From Bedellia somnulentella (Eukaryota > Arthropoda > Insecta > Lepidoptera > Bedelliidae), in assembly GCA_963576735.1 (NCBI GenBank), contig OY755186.1, forward strand, positions 16,665,970 to 16,729,969: a stretch of DNA of 64,000 nt. Direction: 5' to 3'. The translations under genes and the position numbers were made by a program. Below are positions 1 through 10,427 of the stretch, one piece after another. Position 1 is the first letter of the stretch; the number at the start of each line of letters is the position of its first letter. The notes under the pieces are model-generated. The model was not told the origin of the DNA. It did not search any database and worked only from the letters and a program-made list of their open reading frames with translations.

Positions 1-62
1 CGTCCGATGTATGAAAAATAAAAGAGCATTAATGAAAAGATGATGGATGTAAACGAAGCTAG
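1..62 (+). repeat. LINE 3' fragment, left part, interrupted by a DNA element
   Basis: This matches the 3' coding end of the LINE at 36381-36862 (MKNKRA...MKRLMDVNEA). The match resumes at 1013 after a 950-bp insertion, so both parts come from one old copy. It is an inactive fragment. Confidence 0.75.
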
Positions 63-1012
63 CCTTTAACTACCGACCTATACGTCTCACAGACGTAACA
101 ACTTTTAATTTTAAAGTATTTCAAAAATTACACCACCTTCGGCGCTGGCCCCCTTGCTACCTTCCTCCCTCCGCGTCACAAGCCACCAGGCGACACCGCG
201 TCCGTGGCAATAGCACACATCCTCGTATAGAAGCAATCGACGTCTTACAGACGTAAGTACGTAGTTTGTGTATACGATTTTGTACGTCTCTTGATCGTCA
301 CCTCGGTGCTCATGAGAGTCTATATTTATATTTTGTCTCGATAATTAAAAATAGAAAATAACATACGACGACGACGACGTGATAGCTCAATGGGTAGGAC
401 ACCGGTTAACGTTAATTTGTCTTTTCTAAAGACATATGTGTGGTTAATTTATCATGGTTGTTAACGGTGAGGGAAAACATCGTGAGGAAACCCACATGGC
501 TGAGTTGTACTTAGTCATGTGACAGTGTATTCGTACAAAACGGCGATAGGCCTGCCCCCTATCATGTGAGTACACTGTCCAAGCAAAACGTGGGTACTCT
601 GAACACCAGGTGACAAAGTCACGCGATGTTCAGAAGTATTAGTACCTCTGCCAACCCCTTCGGGGATATTCGGCGTGAACGTTTATGTTATGTTATTATG
701 TAAGATAACATATCCTAAATACAATTTGTTGTTAATTACTTAAATTTTGAAAAAAGAGACAGAAGTGAGTCCTTAAAATTTTGTGCCAAATAATTGTGAT
801 CCCACAAATAAATGTTCATTTTACCTCAAAAATTACGTGTATATTTTTAAAATCCTGTAGCTTAGTTACTTTAAAAAACAATCATTTTAATTAATAAAAA
901 AATAATAATGTAGCACGCAAAGGCACTTTTTATTTTATTACTTGAATTTTGATGTCTCTCAGTCGTCACGTCGGCATAAGTGCTACGTTTAGACCAGGTC
1001 AGTAGCTAAAGG
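63..1012. mobile_element. DNA transposon, CCTTTA...TAAAGG ends, 4-bp CTAG duplication
   Basis: This 950-bp segment has imperfect inverted ends: CCTTTAACTACCGACCT on the left, and on the right the reverse complement of CCTTTAGCTACTGACCT. It is flanked by CTAG at 59-62 and 1013-1016. Removing it restores the interrupted LINE reading frame (NEAREVCQ). Copies of a GTCTYACAGACGTAA-like motif occur near the left end. No transposase frame was seen. A SINE-B copy sits inside it. The superfamily is uncertain. Its CCTTT ends resemble the piggyBac-like element at 9780, but the target is CTAG rather than TTAA. Confidence 0.6.
378..699 (+). repeat. SINE-B, internally deleted
   Basis: It begins with a tRNA-like box A (GATAGCTCAATGGGTAG), but the box B region is deleted. 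The body and the ACCCCTTCGGGG hairpin follow, then GGCGTGAACG and a TTATG tail. It lies inside the DNA element at 63-1012. Confidence 0.8.
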
Positions 1013-1042
1013 CTAGAGAGGTTTGTCAGGATCGTACGACGT
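1013..1042 (+). repeat. LINE 3' fragment, right part
   Basis: This continues the fragment at 1-62 (AREVCQDRT). The match stops where the GT microsatellite starts. Confidence 0.65.
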
Positions 1043-1062
1043 GTGTGTGTGTGTGTGTGTGT
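1041..1062 (+). repeat. (GT)n microsatellite next to a splice donor
   Basis: About ten GT units. On the minus strand this is a CA repeat starting immediately after the donor GTGAGA of the Dlg5-like exon 3. Confidence 0.9.
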
Positions 1063-1067
1063 CTCAC

Positions 1068-1183
1068 CTAGTGTTGTCGGCCAGCAAGTCGGCGCACTTC
1101 TGCCGCAGCTCGGCGCCGTCGGCCGCGCGCTCCTCCAGCTGCGCCAGCGCGCCGCGGTGCTGCCCGCGGAAGTACTCCAGCTC
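1068..1183 (-). CDS. Dlg5-like scaffold, coding exon 3 (partial gene)
   Basis: Read on the minus strand, this exon follows a clean acceptor (TTGCGCAG) and ends at donor AG|GTGAGA. It is 116 nt, entered in phase 0 and left in phase 2. The protein begins ELEYFRGQHRGALAQLEERA and ends ADLLADNTR, a charged, helix-forming stretch suited to a coiled coil. It continues the KxLxxLRRQHSET helix of the upstream exon. The exon is far more GC-rich than its surroundings, as expected for coding DNA. The next exon lies beyond the left edge or was not recognised. A CA/GT microsatellite starts right after the donor. The assignment to Dlg5 rests on remembered family resemblance, not on a search. Confidence 0.7.
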
Positions 1184-1286
1184 CTGCGCAACCAATGTTT
1201 AACTCGTATTGCGTTTCTAACATTAACTTCCTTGTCTGCTTCACTATACAAATTTTGAAGATCCCTTTTAAACACAAATTTATTAT

Positions 1287-1555
1287 TTTAACTAGCTTTC
1301 CGCCCACGGCTTCGCCCGCGTGAGTTTCGGTTATATAGCAGTATAAAGCACTACTATAAGAAAACTTCTCATTCCTACGATTTCCCTCGGAAACATCATT
1401 TTTTTCCGGGATAAAAGTACTCTATTATTTAATCTAAACTTCTAACTATACGTTTGCGAAATTTCAAAGCAATCGGTTCAGTAGTTACGGCGTGAAAGCG
1501 GAACAAATAAACAAACAAACAAACTCACTATCCCATTTATAATATTAGTGATTAG
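1287..1555. repeat. Dispersed repeat, ACTAGCTTTCCGCCCACGGC type
   Basis: The start (TAGCTTTCCGCCCACGGCTT) and the end (a run of ACAAACAA units, then TATAATATTAGTG) match a repeat class common in insect genomes. Shorter relatives start near 48598 (CTAGCTGACCCGACAG) and 52944 (CTAGCTGTGCCCGCGAC). The class was recognised by pattern only. Confidence 0.5.
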
Positions 1556-1827
1556 TGATGATAAGACCGCCAATTGTACTTTTGTTAATTCATTCTGTGT
1601 ATTTGTAATTGTTTTTCCATATCTGATGTACAATAAAGAGTTTTCTATTCTATTCTATTCTATTAGTAAGGATAAGGATAGTAAGGATGAGATTGAGACC
1701 TGCAGATTAATGCAGGCTAATGTTACATAATTTTTTATCAATATACACAACATAAAACAAAAGATACATAATACATGTTTTTTTATTGACAACAGTAACC
1801 AAATAAATAAATTGAAAAAAAGAATAC

Positions 1828-1973
1828 CTTCATAGCATGATCACATCTCCGTGTTGTCTCCGAATGCTGCCTCCTGAGATGAGACAAGTCATGCAACGCT
1901 TTCTCGCACTGCGCTTTCAGAGACTCGTTGGGATCTAGCACTGCGTACGAGTATGGACCACTCATGCCGTGGG
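1828..1973 (-). CDS. Dlg5-like scaffold, coding exon 2
   Basis: The exon is bounded by acceptor TTTCCAG and donor AAG|GTATTC on the minus strand. It is 146 nt and, with the single base carried from exon 1, gives 49 whole codons. The reading frame runs AHGMSGPYSYAVLDPNES and then KAQCEKALHDLSHLRRQHSE, followed by TTRRCDHAMK. The second part is an amphipathic, charged helix typical of the N-terminal coiled coil of Dlg5-type MAGUK proteins, which scaffold cell junctions and polarity complexes. PDZ, SH3 and guanylate kinase domains would lie off the left edge. Another coiled-coil protein cannot be excluded. Confidence 0.75.
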
Positions 1974-2346
1974 CTGGAAAGAGATATTATTGTTTTATTA
2001 ATTTGGCATTATTTTTTTTATTATTTATTTATTTAAATAAGGCACACCGGCAGTTAACACATAAAAGTTTTTAATTTAACATTAATAAAAATTTCGTTGT
2101 GTAAACCCTTAAAGGCGTACACGACATTGTTTAATTATATTACCTTAGCGACAACACTGACTAAACATATAATTATAATGTAACAATATTTAATACATGA
2201 AAAAAGTTTTAAAAAAAAAGTTTATAACAAAGTTAAAACTAGAGCTAAACAGGATTAACATAATTAACATGGCAATTATTAGTATTTCTGACAATTTTTT
2301 TTTTGCTTTTAATGTTATGCAAGTCCTATACTTGTCAGGTAAAGAA

Positions 2347-2575
2347 TACATACATATACTCACGGCTATAAATCCCTAGAAGGGGTAGCCAGAGCTAAGG
2401 AATTAAAAATTCCTCAGCCACTTTTGGAAGTTGCGTTGGGAAAAGATGGTAAAATAAAGGTTGTTGGTGATGGGTCTACAACCGCATCGCCCAAAAAGCC
2501 CCAATACCGTTAGTCGCCTCTTACGTACACCCACCGAAAGAAATGGAGTAGTGCTATTCTAAGCCGACGCCCAAG
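2347..2575 (-). repeat. SINE-A
   Basis: Near full length, in Dlg5 intron 1, with tail CATACATATACTCACGGC on the left. A second, decayed copy of the head region seems to follow to about 2755. Confidence 0.8.
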
Positions 2576-2861
2576 TAGAATATGGATTAAGGAAAGCAAA
2601 AATGATGGACGTAAGGGTTAATTGAGAATGACTGTTATCTCCACTCCAGCCATATTGACTAATAATCACGTGAAACTCCCAACACCCTCAGTCGCTTTGT
2701 AAGACACCCACGATAAATTAAGGCTTAGTGCTATTCTAAGACGACAGTACACAGAAAAATGCATCATGTATTATTAAATTGAAATATATCGTCAAGTTAG
2801 TATCTCGTTATTGTACGTACTTAAGGGCCCACTTTGTTTGTATAAATTTAATCATTAAAGT

Positions 2862-2990
2862 TTACATACATACATATACTCACATCTATAAGTCCCTAGA
2901 AGGGGTAGCCAGACCTAAAGAAGTAGGAATTCCTCAGCCACTTTTGGAAATGTGAGTGGGGAAAAGATAGTAAAATAAAGGTTGTTCACC
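2862..2990 (-). repeat. SINE-A, 3' half only
   Basis: Only the tail, the hairpin and the GCCACTTTTGGAA region are kept. Confidence 0.75.
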
Positions 2991-3127
2991 TTTAGTGGTA
3001 TAATTCTGTGTGTCGTAACACTGGTTGGGCGTGAGCACATTGTAGTCTCCCGGGATCTGGGACTTGCTGTGGCGGTCACCGCTCACGAAACTCTGCTCTA
3101 TCGATTCTGGAAATTAAACATCAACTT

Positions 3128-3302
3128 TTTTAATACATATATACTTACTCACTACTTACTTACTACGCTGGCTCGATGACCCAAAGTGAGTCTTGGCCTC
3201 CGATACGAGATTTCGCCATTTGTCTCGGTCTAGTGTGGTTTCTCGCCAATCGCTTGCTAGAAGCTCACGAAGATCCGCTTCTACCACATCACACCAGCGG
3301 TA
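3128..3302 (-). repeat. RTE-like LINE 3' end remnant
   Basis: The minus strand reads CRWCDVVEADLRELLASDWR followed by ETTLDRDKWRNLVSEAK. This is the usual C-terminal pattern of insect RTE-type reverse transcriptase genes. Only this end is present. It adjoins the SINE-A at 3305. Confidence 0.6.
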
Positions 3303-3304
3303 CC

Positions 3305-3535
3305 GCGGCTTAGAATAACACTACCCCATTTCTACCCGTGGGTGATCGTAAGAGGCGACTAAGGGTATAGGGGCTTTTTAAGTGATTTTTGGGCGATGTG
3401 GTTGGAGACCCGTCACTAAAAACATTTAGTATTACCATCTTTTCCCCAATAAACTTCCAAAAATGGCTGAGGAATTTCTCATTCCAAAGCTCTGGCTACC
3501 CCTTCTAGGGATTTATAGCCGTGAGTATATGTTAT
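3305..3535 (+). repeat. SINE-A, diverged subfamily
   Basis: It has the CTACCCGTGGGTGATCGTAA variant of the head instead of the CTTCCGGTGGGTGTACGTAA variant, and ends in GCCGTGAGTATATG. The same variant recurs at 61135. Confidence 0.8.
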
Positions 3536-3694
3536 GTTATGATATTTTATAATTATTTGAGTAACCTATATACCGTTTCATGTTTAAAGCTAATTCATGC
3601 AGATGAGTAGTATAGTATTGATTTCTTTTGTTACCAGTAAAATAAACCACCACTACGTCTACTCAATAAAAGAAAAAATTGCTTGTATACTTAC

Positions 3695-3734
3695 CATTGC
3701 TCTCATTACTATCCAATGATGTACCGGAAGCCAT
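3695..3734 (-). CDS. Dlg5-like scaffold, start codon exon
   Basis: This is the first coding exon of the minus-strand gene. It starts in a good context (AAACATGGC), encodes MASGTSLDSNESN and ends in phase 1 at AATG|GTAAGT. Only four untranslated bases (3735-3738) separate the ATG from an acceptor (ATTGCAG), so a noncoding first exon must lie further right. The phase fits exon 2 exactly: one base here plus two from exon 2 make GCC, Ala. Confidence 0.7.
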
Positions 3735-4363
3735 GTTTCTGCAATAAAATAATAATAATGTATTTTGAGGTTTGTACTCTATATAAGAAGAAGAAGAAGA
3801 AGAGACATTTATTCACATTTGAATTACTAAATGGTAAACACAAGTAAAGTTTTCTTAAACATTAAAACAATAAAAACAAGTGATAAAGAAAATTATAAAT
3901 TTAACAAATGTGAAAAGGTCCTGCCTTAGCTTATTGTTGTGTGTAGAACACAGAACATTGATTTTCAGTCAGGACCCATTTGGAGTGACACACAAATTAG
4001 CAACAAACTAAATAGAAGCAGTAGTAATAGTTATATAAAAACAAAAACCAAAAAATGATTTTTATTTGATTATACTTGTATATATATGATTGCAGACTAG
4101 AAACCAGCATTACCATAAACTCAAAATTATGGCGTTATATGTAAGATGGAGTTTATCAATATGTGCGTTAAATGGCAGTCCAGAACAGTAGATGTATGGA
4201 TAGCAATCTCGCTAAATAAAAATAAAAATGCAACCCTACTAACAAATCTAGGTTGGCCCAACGTATTTTAAGCTTAGTTTTACAGGTAATTTTTAAATGA
4301 TTAATTGATTCTTGATAAGTGTACAAAGATTGAATAACATCAGTCTGTGTAAAGTGGGACAAA

Positions 4364-4501
4364 CGCCCGATTTCTGAATTGAGTATTCCAGCTGAGAACA
4401 ACTTAAGTATCGTTCTGTCACATTGAAATCTTAACAACTGAATGAGACAAAACAATACTTAAGTCGTTCTCAGCTTGAGTACTCAATTCAGAAATCGGGC
4501 G
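4364..4501 (-). mobile_element. 138-bp foldback MITE, copy 1
   Basis: This is a near-perfect hairpin bounded by CGCCCGATTTCTGAATTGAG and its reverse complement, flanked by AAA on both sides (4361-4363 and 4502-4504). It is inverted relative to copies 2-4. It lies between the Dlg5-like and IRS genes. Confidence 0.9.
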
Positions 4502-4640
4502 AAAGTCAAGTTCTAAGGAGACAGTTAAATACACACATTCATATAGGTGAAGCTAATATAAGCTTGTTAAAGCAGCAATATCATCATACACATGTATTAA
4601 TTGAGAGTTTGACACATGACATTGAATTTGATTTGAGTAT

Positions 4641-4896
4641 GCTGTGTATTGCCGGCTTAGAATAGCAATACCCCATTTTTTCCGGTGGGTGTACGTAAGA
4701 GGCGACTAACAGTATTAGGGGCTTTTAAGGGATTTTTGGGCGATGCGGTGGGAGAACCATCACCAACAACCTTTATTCCCTTCCAAATGGGGCTGAGGAA
4801 TTTATAATTCCCTAGCTCTGGCTACCCTCTCTGGCCTCTTACGATCACCCACGGGTAGAAATGGGGTAGTGTTATTCTAAGCCAACACTACGCAGC
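4641..4896 (+). repeat. SINE-A joined to an inverted SINE-A head
   Basis: A forward copy runs to about 4835 and loses its tail. It is followed at once by a reverse head segment (CTCTTACGATCACCCACGGG to AACACTACGCAGCA). The result is a head-outward inverted pair. Confidence 0.7.
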
Positions 4897-4978
4897 AATA
4901 TACTAGTACCAAAACTAAAATGACGACATTATTACTCTGCTATCACATTATGTCATTCTAGAAAATGGATGCTGCCCC

Positions 4979-5106
4979 CGTAGCATGAGGCGTGTGAGAG
5001 TGAGTATGTCATGTGAGAAGTGAGATACTGACAGATTTTGTATGAGCAATCTGTCAGTTTCTCACTTCTCATGTGTCAAACGCGCTTTCACAAGCCTCAT
5101 GCTACC
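4979..5106. mobile_element. Foldback element with GTAGCATGAGGC ends
   Basis: The arms pair from GTAGCATGAGGC...CATGTGAGAAGTGAGA...CTGACAGATT to the complementary AATCTGTCAG...CTCACTTCTCATGTG...GCCTCATGCTAC, with a loop of about 10 bases. No coding content. Target duplications are not clear. Confidence 0.75.
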
Positions 5107-7359
5107 AGTGCTGGACTGCCAATTATGTCATTACTTAGAGGCAATTTTAAATATGAACTAAGTAAATAAGCTACTGCACTCACCTGAATTATAGATTCAA
5201 ATCCATTTTAAAGAAACACAAGATGATTCTGCAAGAATGACAATAAAAATAAATAACATGACAAGTGTTGGACCTCATTTATATGTGTATTATATATTTT
5301 TATTGTATAGTCAGGTTAGTATCCCATACCAAGAAATTAATGTACTTTGCTGTACTTGATCTGTGTGCTATGTCCGTATACATTATCTAAACTATCATTA
5401 CTATAATTCTCCCAAATATCTGAGATTATGAAAAGTCATTACTTTATGGGATTTGTAAGGATAGGCGCCATTGTGTGAATAGGGGGCCAAGATTACAGTC
5501 TAGAGTTTTAGCTTAAAACAAGGAAGCTGCTAGCAATTGTCTTTGATATTTACTTGTACATTTAACACATAGAAGTAACATAATTTAAGAAGGATTAGTT
5601 TAAGGACAACAAAATAAATTTAGTAATAAATTGTGGTATTAACAACAATTTCATTATGTATTTTAGGTAATATCATACCTAATTGAATCATGTGAGTTAG
5701 CTTTCTACGTAATTAAACTTATCGGATCATCGCCTAAAATTGCAAAACATCGAAGAAATAATACAGGGCATGTAAGTACATTGCATACATCACAATGCAG
5801 TTACTTCTTAATTACCTACTTACGAAAACAGGCACTTATAAGACTATTTCCATTTCATATCGTCTTTAAAAGCCCTTATATATTTGTAGTATATCAATTA
5901 ATAGCTTAATAATATGTAAATATGCGGCACACTTACTTTCTTTGCGATATTTTTGCTAATTGTCTGTATTTCACAATGTAAACACGGAGATTGCACTTCA
6001 AATTAGTTCTTCCGAAACACTATTGAAGTAAATTCTATTAATAAATATGAAAAACAGAGTAAACACAAAACAACGTTACACGTAATCAACAAAAGCAATA
6101 ACGGAATATGCCGAATAATTGCAATTTAGACATTTTAGCTAAAGTACAGCGATGACGGACAGACGTCGGCACAAGCAGACATTTTGAATGAGAGTTGCCA
6201 GACGAAAATAAAAATATTGCATCGTTCTTAATTACAAACAAATATTTTGACAAGTTAAGGACCAAAACGAAAGAATGTCTTTTTGGAAAGCCGCGTGGAC
6301 ACGGGTATATGATATAATCAAAGGCACTTAATCCAAGTAGGTTTATAATAAATAACTGCCAACAAAGTATGTTTCGGTTTCGAATATTGCTAATTAAATA
6401 ATTTATTTTTTCACATGTTAGATGATGGATGATAATATTCAACTTCCTAATTGTATTCATAACAATAACTTAAAAAAAAGCGATTATCTTTTTTTAAGTA
6501 TCTAATTATGCTAAAAAAAATGGAACTTATGACGAACAAGTTATCATATCTAAACTGATACCAATCCATTTTTGTAAGCGGTTTTTTTTCACTCCGCTTC
6601 GTTTTGCTCAAGTGTTAAATTCATCTTTAATTTACCAACCTAACCTAAGCTAACTATTTTTCTTAATTTCTAATGCAAATGAAAAACATAATCAATCGAC
6701 TGAGGCAAGCTTAAAAGAAAGAAAAGACTCTATTTTCGTCTTGAGTACACAATACATAAAAAAATATTAAAAACAGACTTAAACAACTTATACAACACAA
6801 TTAATAAAACAAACAGAAAAAACAGAGAAATCAAACCTTAGAATTAACACAACAACACAATGTGCCCTCAGTTGGCAAAAAGGTACCTGGCTTGGTATTT
6901 TGCTATTGTTGCATAAATCGACAACAGCTCCGATTTTCAGCCAGTGCCTACTTAAAAACTAGATTTTTATTGTCTCAGGAACGGCATACTACACGAAATA
7001 ATAAGATAAATATTATGATAGATACTTATAGTTAATAATACAGAATACCTATGTATAATGTTTTATAAAACCGAATTCTTGCATTTTTGACCTATGACAA
7101 CTATTTGACTTATCACAGTTATGTACTTATAACAACAGTCATATGATTAAGCAAAATTTAGGAATGTTGGCTTATCACCGTTAACAATCATTGTAATTTA
7201 ACCCCACGTATGATTTTAGGAAAGATTATTATTTAGTTTCATTTATTTGAGATATGGAGAACTTGTAAATCCATTGTTTTAATTTGTCCCTAAATCTTGA
7301 AGGGTTTCAAGTTTATGTCAACATTTTTCAATCACGTAGTCTCAAGAGTTTCGGAAATA
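5107..7359. other. Intergenic, Dlg5-like to IRS, no gene seen
   Basis: AT-rich DNA. The open frame at 6086-6460 on the minus strand has no recognisable domain and no splice context. It is probably chance. Promoters of the two divergent genes should lie between 3.8 and 9.0 kb but cannot be placed by motif. Confidence 0.5.
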
Positions 7360-7914
7360 AATTCGGTATGCAAAGTTTTACAAAAGTGATGCTGATTACA
7401 AGACCATTTCGAGATATTATGTTTTTAAACAATAATTTCTTTAAATTGAATCAAATAAACCTATGATGACCTTTATTTCATCAAAAAACTGTAACAGTGT
7501 TTGACCTTCAATGTTATGCCAAAGACATAAGTTTTTACAGTTTCTTAAAAAATATTGAAAATCACAACTTTATTTATTATAATATCATTTGAGATCACAA
7601 ATTCTTGAAATGTTTTGCTATCAGCAACTTTTTTCTTAAACATTTCGCTTCCTATGCATGTCGCTACCCGATTGTTGTGATCGATGACGTCATTAAGAGA
7701 AAAAGTAGGACAATCTCTGAAAAATCATAACTTTACAATCTGTCATTTTAAATGAAAAATATTCAAATTAGTCTTTAATTTTTTGAATGTTTTTGACATG
7801 AAAACCTCATGTGGGTCATTTCCTTTATTCATCTTTTATTTATTAGTTTTTTATTTTTGGGTTTGCTATCGAATAAAAATATTTAAATAAATACCAAAAA
7901 AATACTCTGCATAT
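7360..7914. mobile_element. TIR element, decayed copy (pair of 58582)
   Basis: It shares about 500 bp with 58582-59078. It starts with the same AATTCGGTATGCAAAGTTTT but its right end is decayed. Near 7795-7855 it carries an insert with the CCTCATGTGGG motif of the tRNA-bearing family. Confidence 0.75.
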
Positions 7915-9017
7915 ACACATGCGTGTGACACACGGACAGACAGACAGTATGCATGACGGACGTTATTATGAGGGTTTCGTTTTTGCTATTCAGCTTCGAA
8001 ACCCTAAACAGTAGTAGAATCTAGCTGTCATTTTTATCGATGATCTGTTTACAACTAGTACACAAATTTATACTTTTACTAAGTTACAAATTTAAATTTT
8101 GTGCTAAATAACATCCCATCACCTAATATATTTTTATTAATTAAATTATAATTAACACAAATCTAGCTAAAAACAAGATTTCTATTTCAAGGCACAAAAT
8201 AAGATTTCTTCTTAAATTACTTAAATTACGTTTCTTATTGTAATAGCAACAAATGCTAGAAGTGGCGCATAGCGTGCTAGTACTACAGCTACCATTAGCA
8301 ACTGCGCAACACGCAGCAAGCATGGTCCGGTCCGATATGTTTGCGCAGGGCACGCACTGCCTCTTTCAATGTGTGCGCCAGTACGATACAATGTTCGTAA
8401 GAGTATTGTGCATGTATTGTATTGGTTATGTCTTGTATGTTTGTATTTGTGTAGTACAATTTCGTCTTGCTGTACAAAAATGACACGCAATAGTGAAGAA
8501 CCACAAAAAAAGATGCGCATATAAATAATACATCAGTTTTTATATCAAGCCTGTGTAAACAATTAATTTGTGTTTAGGTCAAAGACCATTTTGGAAGAAT
8601 ACTGTGAAGTTTGATGATCGTGAAGTTGTGAATATTGTAATGTTTTGATGTCATGCGAGGCGGCATGACTTCCATGCCCTACGTTGCCTACGACGGGGTA
8701 GGGCGTGCGGATTACGTTTACTATGAATGATTTTATCTCTTTCTAAACTAAAGAATCAGTGAATGACCGTGTGAAATAAACAGTGTGCGGAATTAAAACG
8801 AATATTGAATAGTGTTCAGTTGTTTGTGTAACTTGTTATTTTCATGGCGTAACGTGCATTTATAAAAAGTCTGGGTTTGTTTTGCTGTGATAAACGATAT
8901 CGCGCCGTACGAAATTGATTGTTGTATAGATTTATTTTTAGTGTCCACGTCTCGGGATATCGACGTAGCGAGTGACTTTTATCAATCGCAATAAACAATT
9001 TCAAGGTTATTTTGGAT
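7915..9017. other. Presumed IRS upstream and 5' UTR region
   Basis: No supported gene. The overlapping short frames at 8141-8520 have no domain. The stretch from about 8640 to 9017 is less AT-rich and probably holds the 5' leader and promoter of IRS. No start site can be fixed from sequence alone. Confidence 0.35.
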
Positions 9018-9038
9018 ATGAGTGACGCTGGCGAGTAG
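9018..9038 (+). promoter_or_regulatory. Upstream ORF in IRS leader
   Basis: ATG AGT GAC GCT GGC GAG TAG encodes six residues and stops four bases before the IRS ATG at 9043. If the leader contains it, it could limit or tune IRS translation by reinitiation. This is inference. Confidence 0.4.
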
Positions 9039-9042
9039 AGGT

Positions 9043-9406
9043 ATGTCGGGGGCTCAGAGCCTGGGCGCCGTGGTGCGCCACGGCCACCTGCGGAAACTGA
9101 AGACGATGAAGAGGAAATACTTCGTGCTGCGCGAGGGAACTGCGACACAATCCCCGCGACTGGAATATTACGAATCAGAGAAGAAATTTCGTTCGGGGGC
9201 AAATCCACGCCGTATTATTTTCCTCAATAGTTGTTTTGATGTCACTCGGAGGTTAGATTTGAAATACAAGTACGTGATAGCTCTATACACTAAGGATGAA
9301 CAGTTCTGTCTGGTTGGGGAAACAGAGGATGACATGCGGAATTGGATGAAGGATATTTTGCATCTACACAAATCAGGCAACCTCAATGAAGACACTGTTT
9401 ATACAC
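9043..9406 (+). CDS. IRS: IRS exon 1: start and PH domain
   Basis: The start at 9043 (GGTATGTCGG) gives MSGAQSLGAVVRHGHLRKLK and then a pleckstrin homology fold: KRKYFVLRE (strands 2-3), LEYYESEKKF, FLNSCFDVTRR, YVIALYTKDEQFCLVGETE and the closing helix DDMRNWMKDILHLH with its conserved Trp. PH domains of this family bind phosphoinositides and help place the protein near the receptor. An in-frame extension upstream has only a GTG and then a stop, so this ATG is the natural start. The exon ends in phase 1 at ACAC|GTGAGT. Confidence 0.93.
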
Positions 9407-9779
9407 GTGAGTTTGTTTTTCGTACTATACTTATAGACCATAGTTTAAATCTTTATTTAGTTTTACCTAAAGTTATTGATTTAGTTAAAATAACTGGGAA
9501 ATTAAGTTTGGATATACTTTTTTTAATACAAGATACAACCTGAATGAAACATCAACAAAAATATCAACTTCACATATTAAAAATTAATTTCCTCTTATTT
9601 ATTATCTAATTATTTGGTTTGCATACTAAGCAGTATCTATTAATATCTGACTGTTTAAAACTATGAGATTTCTTAAGTCATTTGTTCACATAGTCCTTTG
9701 GTTTCTTGTAAAGATTAATTCACAAATCATATATACTGCTATATCTTAAAGAAAGATGCCACTTGAAGATATAGCTTAA

Positions 9780-10423
9780 CCTTTAGAACGCCCAAGGACG
9801 GATCCGTCCATACCCCAATCCTTTGCCTAAGGATGTATCCGTCCAAGGAGGAATCATTTTAGTTTTAGTTAATTTTAAATCTTATTTATATGACAGGATA
9901 GTTGAAATCACTTTAAAGTAATAAAGAATGAGTCCATTGACCATAAACAACATTCACCTATACAAATTTTCGGACTAAACTTCATTCAAATCTTGCATTA
10001 TTCAAACGGTCGTGAGCTAACGAAGTGTTTTTACTTTATTTTATAAATTACGTGTTATAAATTATCCTTATTTTAGCATAACTTCTTTGTTTTGTTATTC
10101 AAAAATGTAACAAAAATGAGTTAGGACGAAAATAAACAAAACTGAACATAAAATTGAGCATATTTCTCAGTCGGGGTCACTTTTAGGTAAATTTTTTTTT
10201 GAAAGGTAGACAATCTAAATAAAGCATATAATGTCCATATATTTTATTACAAATCATAGTTTACCTATCTAACTTTACATTTCAATCGCTAAACTATACT
10301 AACTAAATAAATAATAAGTAATTTACATCAATGTTCTATACCCGTCCGAACACGGTTCATAGTGCCGATACTTCCCGGCAGACGACAGTAACAAGTAGGA
10401 AGGTACTGTCAGCCTACGAAAGG
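9780..10423. mobile_element. piggyBac-like non-autonomous element
   Basis: TTAA flanks both sides (9776-9779 and 10424-10427). The ends are CCTTTAGAACG and the complement of CCTTTCGTAGG. A 14-bp palindrome GGACGGATCCGTCC and a partial copy of it lie just inside the left end. At 644 bp it has no transposase frame. TTAA targets with CC/GG-type ends are typical of piggyBac elements. The short inverted ends make this tentative. Confidence 0.5.
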
Positions 10424-10427
10424 TTAA

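Noticed and set aside
6086..6460. Minus-strand frame of 124 codons between the divergent genes
   Set aside because: No domain, no codon bias and no splice or start context.
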